A stretch of DNA of 64,000 nt. Source: Dactylosporangium siamense (lineage in GTDB: Bacteria; Actinomycetota; Actinomycetes; Mycobacteriales; Micromonosporaceae). How positions within the stretch are numbered: position 1 is the stretch's first letter; each line of letters opens with the position of its first letter. The stretch is from the NCBI RefSeq assembly GCF_016862795.1, contig NZ_BONQ01000077.1, positions 171,824 through 235,823 of the forward strand, read 5' to 3'. The position numbers and the translations under genes are program-made. This document shows positions 49,977 through 58,773 of this stretch, one piece after another. The notes under the pieces are model-generated. The model was given only the letters and a program-made list of their open reading frames with translations, was not told the DNA's origin and did not search any database.

Positions 49977-50008
49977 AAAGGCCGGCCCCGCGCAGGGGCC
50001 GGCCTTTT
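49977..50008. terminator. Bidirectional intrinsic terminator
   Basis: AAAGGCCGGCCCC pairs perfectly with GGGGCCGGCCTTT around GCGCA, with T residues on the plus strand and A residues before the stem serving the reverse strand. It separates two convergent genes. Confidence 0.92.
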
Positions 50009-50017
50009 CACGAAGGG

Positions 50018-51154
50018 TCAGCGACCGCCGAGCAGCCCGCCGACGAGCGGGAGGTTGCCGCCCGCGATGCCGTTGAGCAGGGGAAGCCCGCCGACGACCG
50101 GCAGCGCCTCCTCCGTGGCGGAGTGCCGCGGGCTGTACGCCGTCGAGTGCTTCGGCGCGTAGGTCTTCTCGGTCACCAGCGGCAGCTGGCTCGCCGCCTG
50201 CGGCAGGGCGCCCGTGGTCGGCACGAAGCGGTTCGCGACCGCGGTGGTGCTGACGCCGGGGGTCGGGCCGACGCCGCCGATCACCGGGACGCCGGTGACC
50301 GAGTCGTTCTTCAGCACGTCACTGCCGCCGAGCGGGAGGTCACCCACGAGCGGCAGGCCACCGGCCGCCTCGGTGCCCTGGATCCGCTGCACCCGCTGGT
50401 TGCCCGAGCGCTGGCCCTTGGCGCCGACCGGGATGGCGAAGTCGTCGACCGGCTTGAGCGTGCCCTGCACCGGCAGGCCGCCGACCAGCGGCAGGCCACC
50501 CGTGCCGCCGGCGAGACCCCCGACGAGCGGCAGGCCGCCACCCGCCCCGCCGGCACCGCCGACGAGCGGCAGGCCGCCACCCGCGGTGTTGCCCACCGGC
50601 AGGCTCGTGGCCTCGGTGCCGACGTTCGGGAACGCGGTGCGGGTGTCGGCGATCGACGTGCCCCGCAGCGTGTCGCCGGCGTCGACCGGCATCCCGGTCA
50701 TGCCCGGCAGGCCGAACTGCTGCAGCGAACCGACCAGCGGCAGCGCGGCGACGGAGCCCTCGGCCGGCAGGGCGTTGGTCGGCAGGGCGTTGGTCGGCAG
50801 GGTCCGGCCCGGCACCGCCGAGATGTTGGAGACCTTGCTCGACGTGGTGCGGGGCAGGCCCAGCATCTCCGTCGGGATCATGTCCAGCACGTTGGGAAGT
50901 TGCTGGCTCCCCATCTGCGTCGTGGTGGTGCGGCGACCCGCCTGCGAGCTGCTGGCCGCACTCGTGTCGATGCGCGAGCCGTGTGCCTCGAGCTGCAACG
51001 ACTGGTTGTTGGGACCCCCGGCGGGCGAGAAGAGATCGTCCAGCTGGCCGGGTACCAGCGAGGCGTCATCGGCATGTGCGGCACCGGCACCGAGCAGCAA
51101 CATGCCCCCGGCCAAACCGACGGTACCGACCGCCCGGCGAAACCACGTGTTCAT
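50018..51154 (-). CDS. Secreted low-complexity protein with LPLVGG repeats
   Basis: 378 residues, ATG start at 51154. A signal peptide (VGTVGLAGGMLLLGAGAAHA) precedes a mature region of low complexity. The hydrophobic motif GLPLVGG or a close variant occurs at least eight times, most densely around residues 190-225 and at the extreme C-terminus (GNLPLVGGLLGGR). TNALP is duplicated (about 120-130). There are no cysteines or membrane segments after the signal. It recalls repetitive secreted surface proteins of sporulating actinomycetes, but it is not a chaplin (no chaplin domain). Function unknown. Confidence 0.75.
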   Translation of the reverse strand: MNTWFRRAVGTVGLAGGMLLLGAGAAHADDASLVPGQLDDLFSPAGGPNNQSLQLEAHGSRIDTSAASSSQAGRRTTTTQMGSQQLPNVLDMIPTEMLGLPRTTSSKVSNISAVPGRTLPTNALPTNALPAEGSVAALPLVGSLQQFGLPGMTGMPVDAGDTLRGTSIADTRTAFPNVGTEATSLPVGNTAGGGLPLVGGAGGAGGGLPLVGGLAGGTGGLPLVGGLPVQGTLKPVDDFAIPVGAKGQRSGNQRVQRIQGTEAAGGLPLVGDLPLGGSDVLKNDSVTGVPVIGGVGPTPGVSTTAVANRFVPTTGALPQAASQLPLVTEKTYAPKHSTAYSPRHSATEEALPVVGGLPLLNGIAGGNLPLVGGLLGGR

Positions 51155-51266
51155 CCTCGTAAACCAATCTGGTCGACAAATCCGATCGTCAGTTCAACGA
51201 CCAACCCGGACAAAGTGACGCGGCAGTTGTCGATCGGACGGGTCATCGGGCGTTGGTGATCATCGT

Positions 51267-51272
51267 TAGGAT
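51267..51272 (+). promoter_or_regulatory. Candidate -10 element for the RCK protein gene
   Basis: TAGGAT six bases before the GTG at 51279; no ribosome site. Confidence 0.45.
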
Positions 51273-51278
51273 CGTCCC

Positions 51279-53102
51279 GTGGAGTCCGAATCCTGGTTGA
51301 TGCGTCGGCTCCGCAGCGGGCTGCCCCGCCCTCAGGCGATCACCCGTCCGTGGCGGCTCGGACCCGCCGTCGACCCGAGCCGGCCGCCCCGGACGGCCGC
51401 CACGAAACAGATCGTCGTCTGGGGTGACGACCCCCTCGCGTATCGCCTGATCGAGGAGCTGGTCAACCAGTACGGGGTGCACGTCACCGCGATCCTGCCC
51501 AGCGTCAACCGCCGGCACGGACCCGAGATCGCCCGCCTGGTGCGCAACAGCGGCGGGCGGATCGTCGAGGCGGACCACGCCGACGGCGACGCCTTCCAGC
51601 GCGCCGACCTGGCCGGCGCCGACGCGCTCGCGCTGGTCAGGCAGGACGACATCGGCAACCTCGACGCCGCGTTGCAGGCCCAGGAGATCAATCCCGGGCT
51701 CCGGCTCGTCATCCGGATGTTCAACCTGCGCCTCGGCTACAGCCTCCGCCGCCACTTCGCCGACGCCCGGGTGCTGTCCGACGCACAGATGGCGGCGCCC
51801 GCGTTCGTGTCGGAGGCGCTGGGCGAGGTCGCGCCGGTCCACGTGCGGGTCGCGCGCCGCACCCTCTTCGTCGCCCGCCGCTCCGAGGTCCGCGCCGAGG
51901 ACGTGATCTGCGGCCTGGCGGTGACCGCCGAGGACCACGAACCCACGCTGCTGCCCGCCGACCAGGGCGCCGCCGACCTCGTCCTCGCCGTCGCGACCGG
52001 TGAGCGGGTCAGCACCGTCATGCCCCGCGAGGACGGCCCGGACAACGCGCCGGTGCGTCGCCGGCCCCGCCGCTGGCGCTGGCTGCGCAACCCCTTCCGG
52101 GCCTACCGGGGCCTGGTCGGCCGCCGGCTGTGGACCACCGCGATGATCATGCTCGGTCTGCTCGCCGTCGGCACCGCCATCATCGCGCACTACAAACAGA
52201 TCTCCTGGTGGGACGCGGCCTACGTGACGCTGCTGTCCGAGCTCGTCGGCGCCGGGCCCGACCTGCAGGCGCGCTGGCCCGAGAAGGTGGTCACGGTCCT
52301 GCTCAGCCTGGTCAGCATCGCGTTGATCCCGGTCATCACCGCCGCGGTCGTCGAGGCGGTCGTGAACGCGAAGCTGGCGATCGCGCTCGGCCGGCTGCGC
52401 GAGCCGCTGTCCGACCACGTGGTGCTCGTCGGCCTCGGCAACGTCGGCACCCGGGTCATGCACGCGTTCGTCGACCTGGGCGTGCCGGTGGTCGTCATCG
52501 ACCGCAACGAGAACGCCCGCGGCGCCCAGTCCGCCCGGGACCGCGGCGTGCCGTTCATCGTCGGCGACGCCAGCCGGATCGCCACGCTGCGGGCCGCGTC
52601 CGTCGACACCAGCCGGGCCCTCGTCGTGGTCTCCACCGACGACCAGGCCAACCTGGAGGCGGCCCTCGAAAGCCGCGAGCTCAAGCCGGACCTGCGGGTC
52701 GTGCTGCGGCTCTTCGACGGTGCCTTCGCCGACCGGGTGCAGCGGGCGTTCGGCATCACCGCGTCGCGCAGTGTCTCGTACCTCGCCGCGCCGGCCTTCG
52801 CGGCCGCGCTGCTGGAACGCGAGGTGATCGGCACGATCCCCGTCGACCGCCGGGTACTGTTGCTGGCCGAGGTGCCGGTCGTCGCGGCCTCCGACCTCGA
52901 CGGTGGCCAGGTCGCGGCGGCGGAGGACGTCGGCGAGGTCCGGGTCCTCGCGGTCACCACCGGCGGCGGCCGGCAGACCGTCTGGGGACCCCCGGCCAGC
53001 TACGTGCTGTGCGAAGGGGACCTGCTCATCGTGGTAGCGACCCGGCTGGGCCTGGGCAACCTTTTGGCTCAGACCGGCGGCACGGTCGACCCAACTCCCT
53101 GA
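51279..53102 (+). CDS. Channel-like membrane protein with two TrkA-N/RCK domains and a non-canonical pore
   Basis: 607 residues. An N-terminal NAD-binding RCK-type domain (about 43-190, QIVVWGDDPLAYRLIEELV) and its C-subdomain lead to two membrane helices (about 285-305 and 330-360), then a second RCK (about 370-500, HVVLVGLGNVGTRVMHAFVD) and its partner domain. Between the helices, where potassium channels have a T-V-G-Y-G filter, the sequence is YVTLLSELVGAGPD, so potassium selectivity is doubtful. Known actinobacterial relatives are annotated as NAD-binding or ion-channel proteins. It may be a modified channel or a nucleotide sensor. Confidence 0.83.
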   Translation: MESESWLMRRLRSGLPRPQAITRPWRLGPAVDPSRPPRTAATKQIVVWGDDPLAYRLIEELVNQYGVHVTAILPSVNRRHGPEIARLVRNSGGRIVEADHADGDAFQRADLAGADALALVRQDDIGNLDAALQAQEINPGLRLVIRMFNLRLGYSLRRHFADARVLSDAQMAAPAFVSEALGEVAPVHVRVARRTLFVARRSEVRAEDVICGLAVTAEDHEPTLLPADQGAADLVLAVATGERVSTVMPREDGPDNAPVRRRPRRWRWLRNPFRAYRGLVGRRLWTTAMIMLGLLAVGTAIIAHYKQISWWDAAYVTLLSELVGAGPDLQARWPEKVVTVLLSLVSIALIPVITAAVVEAVVNAKLAIALGRLREPLSDHVVLVGLGNVGTRVMHAFVDLGVPVVVIDRNENARGAQSARDRGVPFIVGDASRIATLRAASVDTSRALVVVSTDDQANLEAALESRELKPDLRVVLRLFDGAFADRVQRAFGITASRSVSYLAAPAFAAALLEREVIGTIPVDRRVLLLAEVPVVAASDLDGGQVAAAEDVGEVRVLAVTTGGGRQTVWGPPASYVLCEGDLLIVVATRLGLGNLLAQTGGTVDPTP

Positions 53103-53211
53103 GTTCCCGCCTCCTCACCCAGGGATCCGTCGTTGAATGGGGCGGATCGCCCGATTTACCCCTAACAGTCCGGGCGGTCCCTTCATGCGGACCATCGGGA
53201 GGAATGCGCTC

Positions 53212-54420
53212 ATGCGCCGTAGGGTTTTGCTGGTGACCGGGGTGTGCGCCGTCGTCGCACTCGCCGGGGCAGGTGTCGCGGCCGCGACGTCGTTCGTCCC
53301 CGCGCGCCCGCCGGCGACCGCGTTCGCGGCGCCCGCGCACGAGGAGCCCGCACCCGAGCCGTCAGGGGTCCTCGAGGCGATCACGGGCGGCAGCGTCGAA
53401 CGCACCTCGACGTTCCGTTACCCCGGCGCCGACTACGTGAAGGTGCACTTCTCCCGGCTCCAGCTCGACCCGGGAGACACGGTCAAGGTCGCCGACGCGA
53501 GCGGCACCGAGGTCCACCGGTACAGCGGCGAGCAGCTGCGCGACGCGGACAACTGGACGATGTCGGTCTCCGGCGAGTCGGCCACGGTCACCGTCGAGCG
53601 GGCCGAGAAGGACCCGCTGGGCATCCGGTCGAAGCTCGACGGCCTCGGCGTCACCGTCGACCGGGTCGCCCGCGGCCAGACGCCCACGGAACGCGCCGAC
53701 GCCGAGGCCAAGCGCAAGGCCGCCGCGGCCGCCGCCCGGCACGAGGAGAGCATCTGCGGCCGCGACGAGAAGCAGGACGCCGTCTGTTACAAGTCGAGCG
53801 ATCCCATCGCGTACGCCAACGCCAGGCCCGTCGCCCGCATCCTCATCAACGGCGTCGAGCTGTGCACCGCCTGGCGCCTCGGCGCGAACAACCGCATGAT
53901 GACCAACGCCCACTGCTTCACCACCACCCGCGAGGCCCGCAACACCGAGGTCTGGTTCAACTACGAGTGCGCCCAGTGCGGCGGCGGCGCCACCCTGCGC
54001 CCCACCAAGGTCATGGCCGACCAGGTCCTCTCCACCGACGACGTCCTCGACTACACCCTGTTCACGGTCCGCAACTTCGACGCGATCTCCCGCTTCGGCT
54101 ACCTGCAGCTGGACGACCGTGCCCCGGTCCGCGGCGAGGAGCTGTACATCCCGCAGCACCCCCGCGGCATGCCGACCGTCATCACCACCCACGACACCAG
54201 CGAGCGCAGCGGCAACTGCGCCGTCGCCAACCCCGCCTACGACGGCTACGACGTCGACACCGACATGTCGTACTACTGCGACACCGACGGCGGCTCCTCC
54301 GGCTCGCCGGTCATCTCCCGCCGCACCAACAAGGTCATCGCCCTGCACCACTTCGGCGGCTGCCCCAACTCCGGCGTCCGCATGGACCACATCGCCGCGG
54401 ACATCAGGAATCTTCTGTAG
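53212..54420 (+). CDS. Secreted trypsin-like serine protease
   Basis: 402 residues from the ATG at 53212, nine bases after GGGAGGA; ATG 53185 and earlier starts only lengthen the signal peptide (RRRVLLVTGVCAVVALAGAG). A ~150-residue propeptide-like part has a PPC-like beta region and a charged helix. The protease domain (about 180-402) shows the triad: histidine in TNAHCF, aspartate in DDVLDYTLF and serine in DGGSSGSPV. Cysteine pairs (C-x-x-C in YECAQCGGG and others) suggest disulfides. The layout resembles lysyl-endopeptidase-like proteases. It is secreted and probably degrades external protein. Confidence 0.88.
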   Translation: MRRRVLLVTGVCAVVALAGAGVAAATSFVPARPPATAFAAPAHEEPAPEPSGVLEAITGGSVERTSTFRYPGADYVKVHFSRLQLDPGDTVKVADASGTEVHRYSGEQLRDADNWTMSVSGESATVTVERAEKDPLGIRSKLDGLGVTVDRVARGQTPTERADAEAKRKAAAAAARHEESICGRDEKQDAVCYKSSDPIAYANARPVARILINGVELCTAWRLGANNRMMTNAHCFTTTREARNTEVWFNYECAQCGGGATLRPTKVMADQVLSTDDVLDYTLFTVRNFDAISRFGYLQLDDRAPVRGEELYIPQHPRGMPTVITTHDTSERSGNCAVANPAYDGYDVDTDMSYYCDTDGGSSGSPVISRRTNKVIALHHFGGCPNSGVRMDHIAADIRNLL

Positions 54421-54461
54421 AGGTCTCGTGTTCAGGGCCGGGTCCGTTTCGCGCCGTCGGG

Positions 54462-54467
54462 TAGGTT
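54462..54467 (+). promoter_or_regulatory. Candidate -10 element for the PAP2 gene
   Basis: TAGGTT seven bases before the ATG at 54475. Confidence 0.45.
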
Positions 54468-54474
54468 TTCCGGC

Positions 54475-55158
54475 ATGCGGAACGTGCGCCCGGCCCTGTG
54501 GTTCGACCTGGTGCTCCTGGCACTCTTCGCCGCGATCACGGTCGCCCTCGCGCTGCGCACCCCGCTGCTGTCCGTCGACCTCGCCGTCCGCGACCTGGTC
54601 GACGCGCACCGCCCTACCTGGGCCTACTGGACCGCCCGCGTCTTCAACTACCTCGGCCAGGGCGGCCAGGTCCTCACCCCCCTGGCCGTGCTGACCGCGG
54701 TGTACGTCGGCTGGCGCACCCACTCCGTGCGCCCCGCCTTGCCGGTCATCGCCGGCTACGCCATCACGTACCTGACGATCGGCCCGCTGAAGCTGTGGAC
54801 CGACCGCACCGCGGCCAGTGATCACAAGGTCGTCCACCCCGAGTACCTGTTCCACGTGCCGACCGGGATGTCATACCCCTCGGGACACGTGGTCAACGCG
54901 ATCGTCTGGTACGGCGTGCTCGCCATCCTCCTCGGCGGTCTCCTGCGCCCCGGCCAGCTGCGCGTCATCCGCTACGGCGCCCCGGCCGTCGTGCTGTTCA
55001 CCACGACGTACCTGAGCTTCCACTGGGTCACCGACGGCCTCGCCGCCATCTGCCTCGGCATCGTCCTGGACCGCGTCCTGCAACGCGTCCCCTGGAACGC
55101 CATCCCCCTGCCGTCCTGGTTCACGACCCGCGGCTGGTCCGGCCCGATCGCATATTGA
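54475..55158 (+). CDS. PAP2-superfamily membrane phosphatase
   Basis: 227 residues with about six helices. The three phosphatase motifs are recognisable: KLWTDRT (usually K-x6-R-P; the proline is absent), PSGH in SYPSGHVVN, and the histidine/aspartate in SFHWVTDGLA. Such enzymes dephosphorylate phosphatidate or undecaprenyl pyrophosphate outside the membrane; the latter would recycle the lipid carrier used by the polysaccharide locus. TAGGTT is seven bases before the ATG. The stop codon is part of the downstream hairpin. Confidence 0.85.
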   Translation: MRNVRPALWFDLVLLALFAAITVALALRTPLLSVDLAVRDLVDAHRPTWAYWTARVFNYLGQGGQVLTPLAVLTAVYVGWRTHSVRPALPVIAGYAITYLTIGPLKLWTDRTAASDHKVVHPEYLFHVPTGMSYPSGHVVNAIVWYGVLAILLGGLLRPGQLRVIRYGAPAVVLFTTTYLSFHWVTDGLAAICLGIVLDRVLQRVPWNAIPLPSWFTTRGWSGPIAY

Positions 55159-55206
55159 CCTTGGAGACTTTGTCTCGTCCTGGCAAGACAAAGTCTCCAA
55201 GGTCAA
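55155..55206. terminator. Perfect 21-bp hairpin at the PAP2/nagA junction
   Basis: TTGACCTTGGAGACTTTGTCT pairs completely with its complement across a ten-base loop. The stop codon of the PAP2 gene is inside the left arm. It is a likely bidirectional terminator and differs in sequence from the hairpin family at 24528/58774. Confidence 0.8.
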
Positions 55207-55215
55207 CCTGAGTCG

Positions 55216-56322
55216 CTAGAGCCAGGTGCCGGCGCGCATCACGCGGGCGACGTGAAGGGACTCGTCGAGGACGACGAGGTCGGCGCGCAGGCCGGGGCGC
55301 AGGGTGCCGAGCTCGTCGCCGAGGCCGATCGCGGCGGCCGGGGTGGTCGAGGCCATCCGGGCGGCGTCCACGAGGGACAGGCCGGCGCCGGCCGCGCGGC
55401 GGAAGGCGGCGTCCATGGTGAGGGTGCTGCCGGCGATCGAGCCGTCGCGGGTCAGGCGGGCCACGCCGTCGGCGACCGCGACGCCCTGGCCGCCGAGGTC
55501 GTACTCGCCGTCGGGCATGCCGGCGGCGGCCATCGCGTCGGTGATGAGGGCGGCGCGGGCCGGGCCGGTGACGGAGACCGCGAAGGCGAGGGTGCCGTCG
55601 TGCAGGTGCACCCCGTCCGCGACGAACTCGCAGGTGATCGGGGCGGCGCCGAGCAGCGCGAAGACCGGGCCGGGCTGGCGGTGGTGCGGCGGGCGCATGC
55701 CGTTGAAGACGTGGGTGCCGACCGTCGCGCCGGCCTCGACGCCCGCGAGGGTCTCCTCCCAGGTGGCGTCGGTGTGGCCGATGGCGGCCACGACGCCGCG
55801 GGAGACGAGCAGCTTGATCGCGTCGAGCGCGCCGGGCAGCTCCGGGGCGACGGTGACCATGCGCACGGCGCCGTCGCCGGCGTCGATGAGGGCGGTGAGC
55901 TCGTCGAGGGACGGGTGGCGCAGGAACGCCGGGTTCTGCGCGCCGCAGCGGGCCTGCGACAGGTACGGCCCCTCGAAGTGCACGCCGGCCAGCACACCCT
56001 CGGTGACCAGTGGCGCGAAGGCCTTCGTGGCCGACAGCATCAGGTCCGGGGGCGAGGTGACGAGACTCGCCAGCAGCGTGGTCGTGCCGTGGCGGAGGTG
56101 GTACGCGGCCGCGGTGCGGGCGGCGTCCGGATCGCCGGTCGTGAAGGTGGCGCCACCGCCGCCGTGGACGTGGATGTCGACGAACCCGGGCACGACGGTG
56201 GACCGGTCGGCACCCGGCTCGGCCGGACCGACCTCGGCGATGCGGTCACCCTCGATCCGCACGAAGCCGTCCTCGATCACGCGGTCACCCGCGATCACCC
56301 GTACGCCGGACACCACCGTCAT
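55216..56322 (-). CDS. nagA: N-acetylglucosamine-6-phosphate deacetylase
   Basis: 368 residues from the ATG at 56322, six bases after AGGAGG. It hydrolyses GlcNAc-6-phosphate to glucosamine-6-phosphate and acetate. Metal and active-site motifs of the amidohydrolase fold are present: VDIHVHGGGG, GVHFEGPYL, IGHTDAT (metal histidine), THVFNGMRPPHHR, DGVHLHDG and LITDAMAAAG with the catalytic aspartate. The ATG overlaps the kinase stop (ATGA), so the two are one operon for amino-sugar use, probably recycled wall or chitin sugars. The family assignment is firm. Confidence 0.93.
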   Translation of the reverse strand: MTVVSGVRVIAGDRVIEDGFVRIEGDRIAEVGPAEPGADRSTVVPGFVDIHVHGGGGATFTTGDPDAARTAAAYHLRHGTTTLLASLVTSPPDLMLSATKAFAPLVTEGVLAGVHFEGPYLSQARCGAQNPAFLRHPSLDELTALIDAGDGAVRMVTVAPELPGALDAIKLLVSRGVVAAIGHTDATWEETLAGVEAGATVGTHVFNGMRPPHHRQPGPVFALLGAAPITCEFVADGVHLHDGTLAFAVSVTGPARAALITDAMAAAGMPDGEYDLGGQGVAVADGVARLTRDGSIAGSTLTMDAAFRRAAGAGLSLVDAARMASTTPAAAIGLGDELGTLRPGLRADLVVLDESLHVARVMRAGTWL

Positions 56323-57260
56323 CGCGTTCCTCCTGTGCTGTTGTCGTGCAGGCTGTCCAGTGCGAGCAGGGCGGCGCCGAGGCAGCCGGCCTCGTCGCCG
56401 AGCGCGGCGCGGGTGATGGTCGGCTCGCGGTGGAACGTCACGCGCGCATGGACCCCTGCCCGCAACGGGGCGAGCAATGCCTCGCCGGCCTCGGCGAGCC
56501 CGCCGCCGAGGACGATGACCGCCGGGTCGAACAGCGCGATGCCGGTCATCAGGCCGTCGGCGAGGGCGTCGATCGTCTCCTGCCACACGGCGACCGCTGT
56601 CTCGTCGCCGAGCGCGGCGAGCCGGGCGACCTCTTCGGCGGTGGCGGGGCGGCCGGCCCGCTCGCCGTACCGGCGACCGACCGCCGACGCGGAGGCGATC
56701 GACTCGAGGCAGCCGCGCTGACCGCAGCCGCACATCGGTCCGTCGGGGCGCACCACGATGTGGCCGATCTCGCCCGCGGCACCGTGCGCGCCGGTGTAGA
56801 CCTGCCCGTTGACCACGTTGGCCGCGGCGATGCCGGTGCCGATGGGAATGACCAGCACATACGAGTGGCCCCGGCCGGCGCCCAGCCGTGCCTCGGCGAG
56901 CCCGCCGGCGCGCACGTCGTGGCCCAGCGCGGCGGGCAGGCCGAGGCGCTCCTCCAGCAGGGCCTTGAGCGGCACGTCCCGGAAGCCGACGTTCGCGGCC
57001 CAGACGGCGATCCCGTTGTGCTCGTCGATCACGCCGGGGACGGCCAGGCCGGCGGCTCGCGGCTCGAGGCCCTTCGCGCGCGCGGTGGTGGCGAGGCCTT
57101 CGGCGATGTCCAGGATCGTCGCGATCACCGCCTCGGGTCCGCGCTCCCGGCCGGTGGCGTGCCGCTCGGCGTGCAACACCGTCGTGTCGCCTTCGGCGCC
57201 GACCAGCGCACACTTGATCCCGGTGCCCCCGACATCGAGGGCGATCACGGTCTGCGTCAT
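56319..57260 (-). CDS. ROK-family sugar kinase, probably N-acetylglucosamine kinase
   Basis: 313 residues from the ATG at 57260, behind GAGGACGAG. ATP-binding DVGGTGIK is at the N-terminus, the sugar-binding and catalytic region GHDVRAGGLAEARLGAGRGH follows, then the ROK zinc site CGCGQRGCLES. These features fit bacterial glucokinase/NagK-type ROK kinases. Coupling to nagA argues for GlcNAc (or another amino sugar) as substrate, giving GlcNAc-6-phosphate for NagA; glucose remains possible. A divergent DeoR regulator and two operator-like repeats lie upstream. Confidence 0.88.
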   Translation of the reverse strand: MTQTVIALDVGGTGIKCALVGAEGDTTVLHAERHATGRERGPEAVIATILDIAEGLATTARAKGLEPRAAGLAVPGVIDEHNGIAVWAANVGFRDVPLKALLEERLGLPAALGHDVRAGGLAEARLGAGRGHSYVLVIPIGTGIAAANVVNGQVYTGAHGAAGEIGHIVVRPDGPMCGCGQRGCLESIASASAVGRRYGERAGRPATAEEVARLAALGDETAVAVWQETIDALADGLMTGIALFDPAVIVLGGGLAEAGEALLAPLRAGVHARVTFHREPTITRAALGDEAGCLGAALLALDSLHDNSTGGTR

Positions 57261-57307
57261 GTGTAGCTCGTCCTCGCGCTGATCGATAGGGCATGAAACC
57301 GGGCGGG

Positions 57308-57326
57308 TTCGCGCATCATTGCGCAC
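57308..57326. promoter_or_regulatory. Operator-like repeat 1 for the DeoR regulator
   Basis: TTCGCGCATCATTGCGCAC contains the palindrome GCGCA-TCAT-TGCGC. A near-identical copy lies 87 bases away. It is 48 bases upstream of the kinase start. Confidence 0.6.
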
Positions 57327-57394
57327 TCCTCCGCCGGCTGGCAACCGTAGCCCTCGGGTTAGTTCGAGCAGTTGCCTTTGCGTTTACCCGTAGT

Positions 57395-57413
57395 TTCGCG
57401 CATTATTGTGCAC
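57395..57413. promoter_or_regulatory. Operator-like repeat 2 for the DeoR regulator
   Basis: TTCGCGCATTATTGTGCAC differs from repeat 1 at two positions. It lies 34 bases before the regulator's own GTG, consistent with autoregulation. Confidence 0.6.
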
Positions 57414-57446
57414 ACATCTCGCACCGTACGCGCAGGGAGGGGCTTC

Positions 57447-58232
57447 GTGGACCGCTATGCGCGCTGGAACGCGCTCCTCGAGATCCTCACCGACAGCGGG
57501 CGGATCAGCGTCGAGGACGCGGCCGAACGCCTCGACGTCTCGCAGGCGACGATCCGCCGCGACTTCGACCAGCTCGCGCAGCAGCAGATGATCACCCGTA
57601 CCCGCGGCGGGGCGGTCGCCAACGGCGTCTCGTATGACCTGCCGCTGCGGTACAAGACGGCGAAGCACGCCCCCGAGAAGCAGCGGATCGGCGCCGCGGC
57701 GGCCGCGCTGGTCTCCCCGGGCATGGTGGTCGCCCTCAACGGCGGCACGACGACCACCGAGGTCGCCCGCGCCCTGGCCGTGCGCCCCGAGCTGACCGGC
57801 GGGGTCGACGACGCCCAGCTCACCGTGGTCACCAACGCGCTCAACATCGCCAACGAGCTGCTCGTGCGCTCCCGCATGAAGATCGTGGTGACCGGTGGCG
57901 TGGTCCGCCCGCAGTCCTTCGAGCTCGTCGGCCCGCTCGGCGGCAACATCCTGCGCGACGTCACCCTGGACATCGCCCTGCTCGGCGTCGACGCGCTGGA
58001 CGTGACCCTCGGCGCGGCCGCCCACCACGAGGGCGAGGCGGCGATGAACAGCCTCATGGTCGCCCGCGCCCGCCGGGTCGTCATCATCGCCGACAGCTCC
58101 AAGCTCGGCGGCCACGCGTTCGCCCGCATCTGCCCGATCGACCGTATCGACACGCTGGTCACGGACTTCAACGCGACGCCGGAGACCCTGGCCGCCTTCA
58201 CCGCCGCCGGCGTCAAGATCGTGACCGCGTAG
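57447..58232 (+). CDS. DeoR-family transcriptional regulator of the amino-sugar operon
   Basis: 261 residues from the GTG at 57447, six bases after GGGAGG. The N-terminal winged helix has RISVEDAAERLDVSQATIRRDFDQL, the classical DeoR recognition helix, and TRTRGGAV as its wing. The C-terminal sugar-phosphate-binding DeoRC domain shows VALNGGTTTTEVARAL, VTNALNIANEL and IALLGVDALD. It probably senses a phosphorylated amino sugar and represses the divergent kinase/nagA operon. Two 19-base direct repeats in the shared promoter are the likely operators. Confidence 0.92.
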   Translation: MDRYARWNALLEILTDSGRISVEDAAERLDVSQATIRRDFDQLAQQQMITRTRGGAVANGVSYDLPLRYKTAKHAPEKQRIGAAAAALVSPGMVVALNGGTTTTEVARALAVRPELTGGVDDAQLTVVTNALNIANELLVRSRMKIVVTGGVVRPQSFELVGPLGGNILRDVTLDIALLGVDALDVTLGAAAHHEGEAAMNSLMVARARRVVIIADSSKLGGHAFARICPIDRIDTLVTDFNATPETLAAFTAAGVKIVTA

Positions 58233-58339
58233 CCCTCCTCGGGTGCGGGCGATCACCGGGACGCGCCGGTAGGCTGGGCGGACCCCTTGCCGGCCCTTTC
58301 CGGCCTTCCGGCCTTTCGTATCGCAGCTTTGGAGCGACG

Positions 58340-58762
58340 ATGAAGCGCGACGACCTCGCCGCCGCTCGTATCCCGACGCAGCCGTCCCAGGACCCCGACG
58401 ACTTCGTCGACACCGACCTGGCCGTGGACCCGGGCGACGACGTCGAGGCGCTGGACGTCGAGGCGCTGGACGTCGAGGCGTTGGATGTCGAGGCGGCGGA
58501 CGTCGCGGCGCTGGACGTCGCGGCGGCCGAGGAGCCGCCGGACCTGGACGACCGGAGCAAGCAGATCCTGGACTTCGAGCGGCAGTGGTGGCGCCAGGCG
58601 GGCTCCAAGGAGCAGGCCGTCCGCGACACGTTCAACCTGTCCGCGACGCGCTACTACCAGCTGCTCAACGCGCTGCTCGACAATCCCCTGGCCCTGGCCC
58701 ACGACCCGATCGTCGTCCAGCGCCTGCGCCGCCTGCGCGCCTCCAGGTCCCGCCGCCGCTGA
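58340..58762 (+). CDS. DUF3263-family protein with acidic N-terminal repeats
   Basis: 140 residues, ATG start at 58340 after GGAGCGACG. The C-terminal ~70 residues match the actinobacterial DUF3263 family: ILDFERQWWRQAGSKEQAVR, NLSATRYYQLLNALLDNP and RLRRLRASR, likely a small helix-turn-helix-type DNA-binding unit. The N-terminal half is extended by acidic five-residue repeats (EALDV, EALDV, EALDV, EAADV, AALDV) encoded by a 15-base tandem repeat near 58447-58520. Function unknown. A TAGGCT hexamer near 58270 could be its promoter. Confidence 0.85.
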   Translation: MKRDDLAAARIPTQPSQDPDDFVDTDLAVDPGDDVEALDVEALDVEALDVEAADVAALDVAAAEEPPDLDDRSKQILDFERQWWRQAGSKEQAVRDTFNLSATRYYQLLNALLDNPLALAHDPIVVQRLRRLRASRSRRR

Positions 58763-58773
58763 CCCGACTTCCG

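Noticed and set aside
55216..57294. Single 692-codon frame covering nagA and the ROK gene
   Set aside because: The upstream part is an out-of-phase reading of the ROK gene; nagA has its own ATG with AGGAGG.
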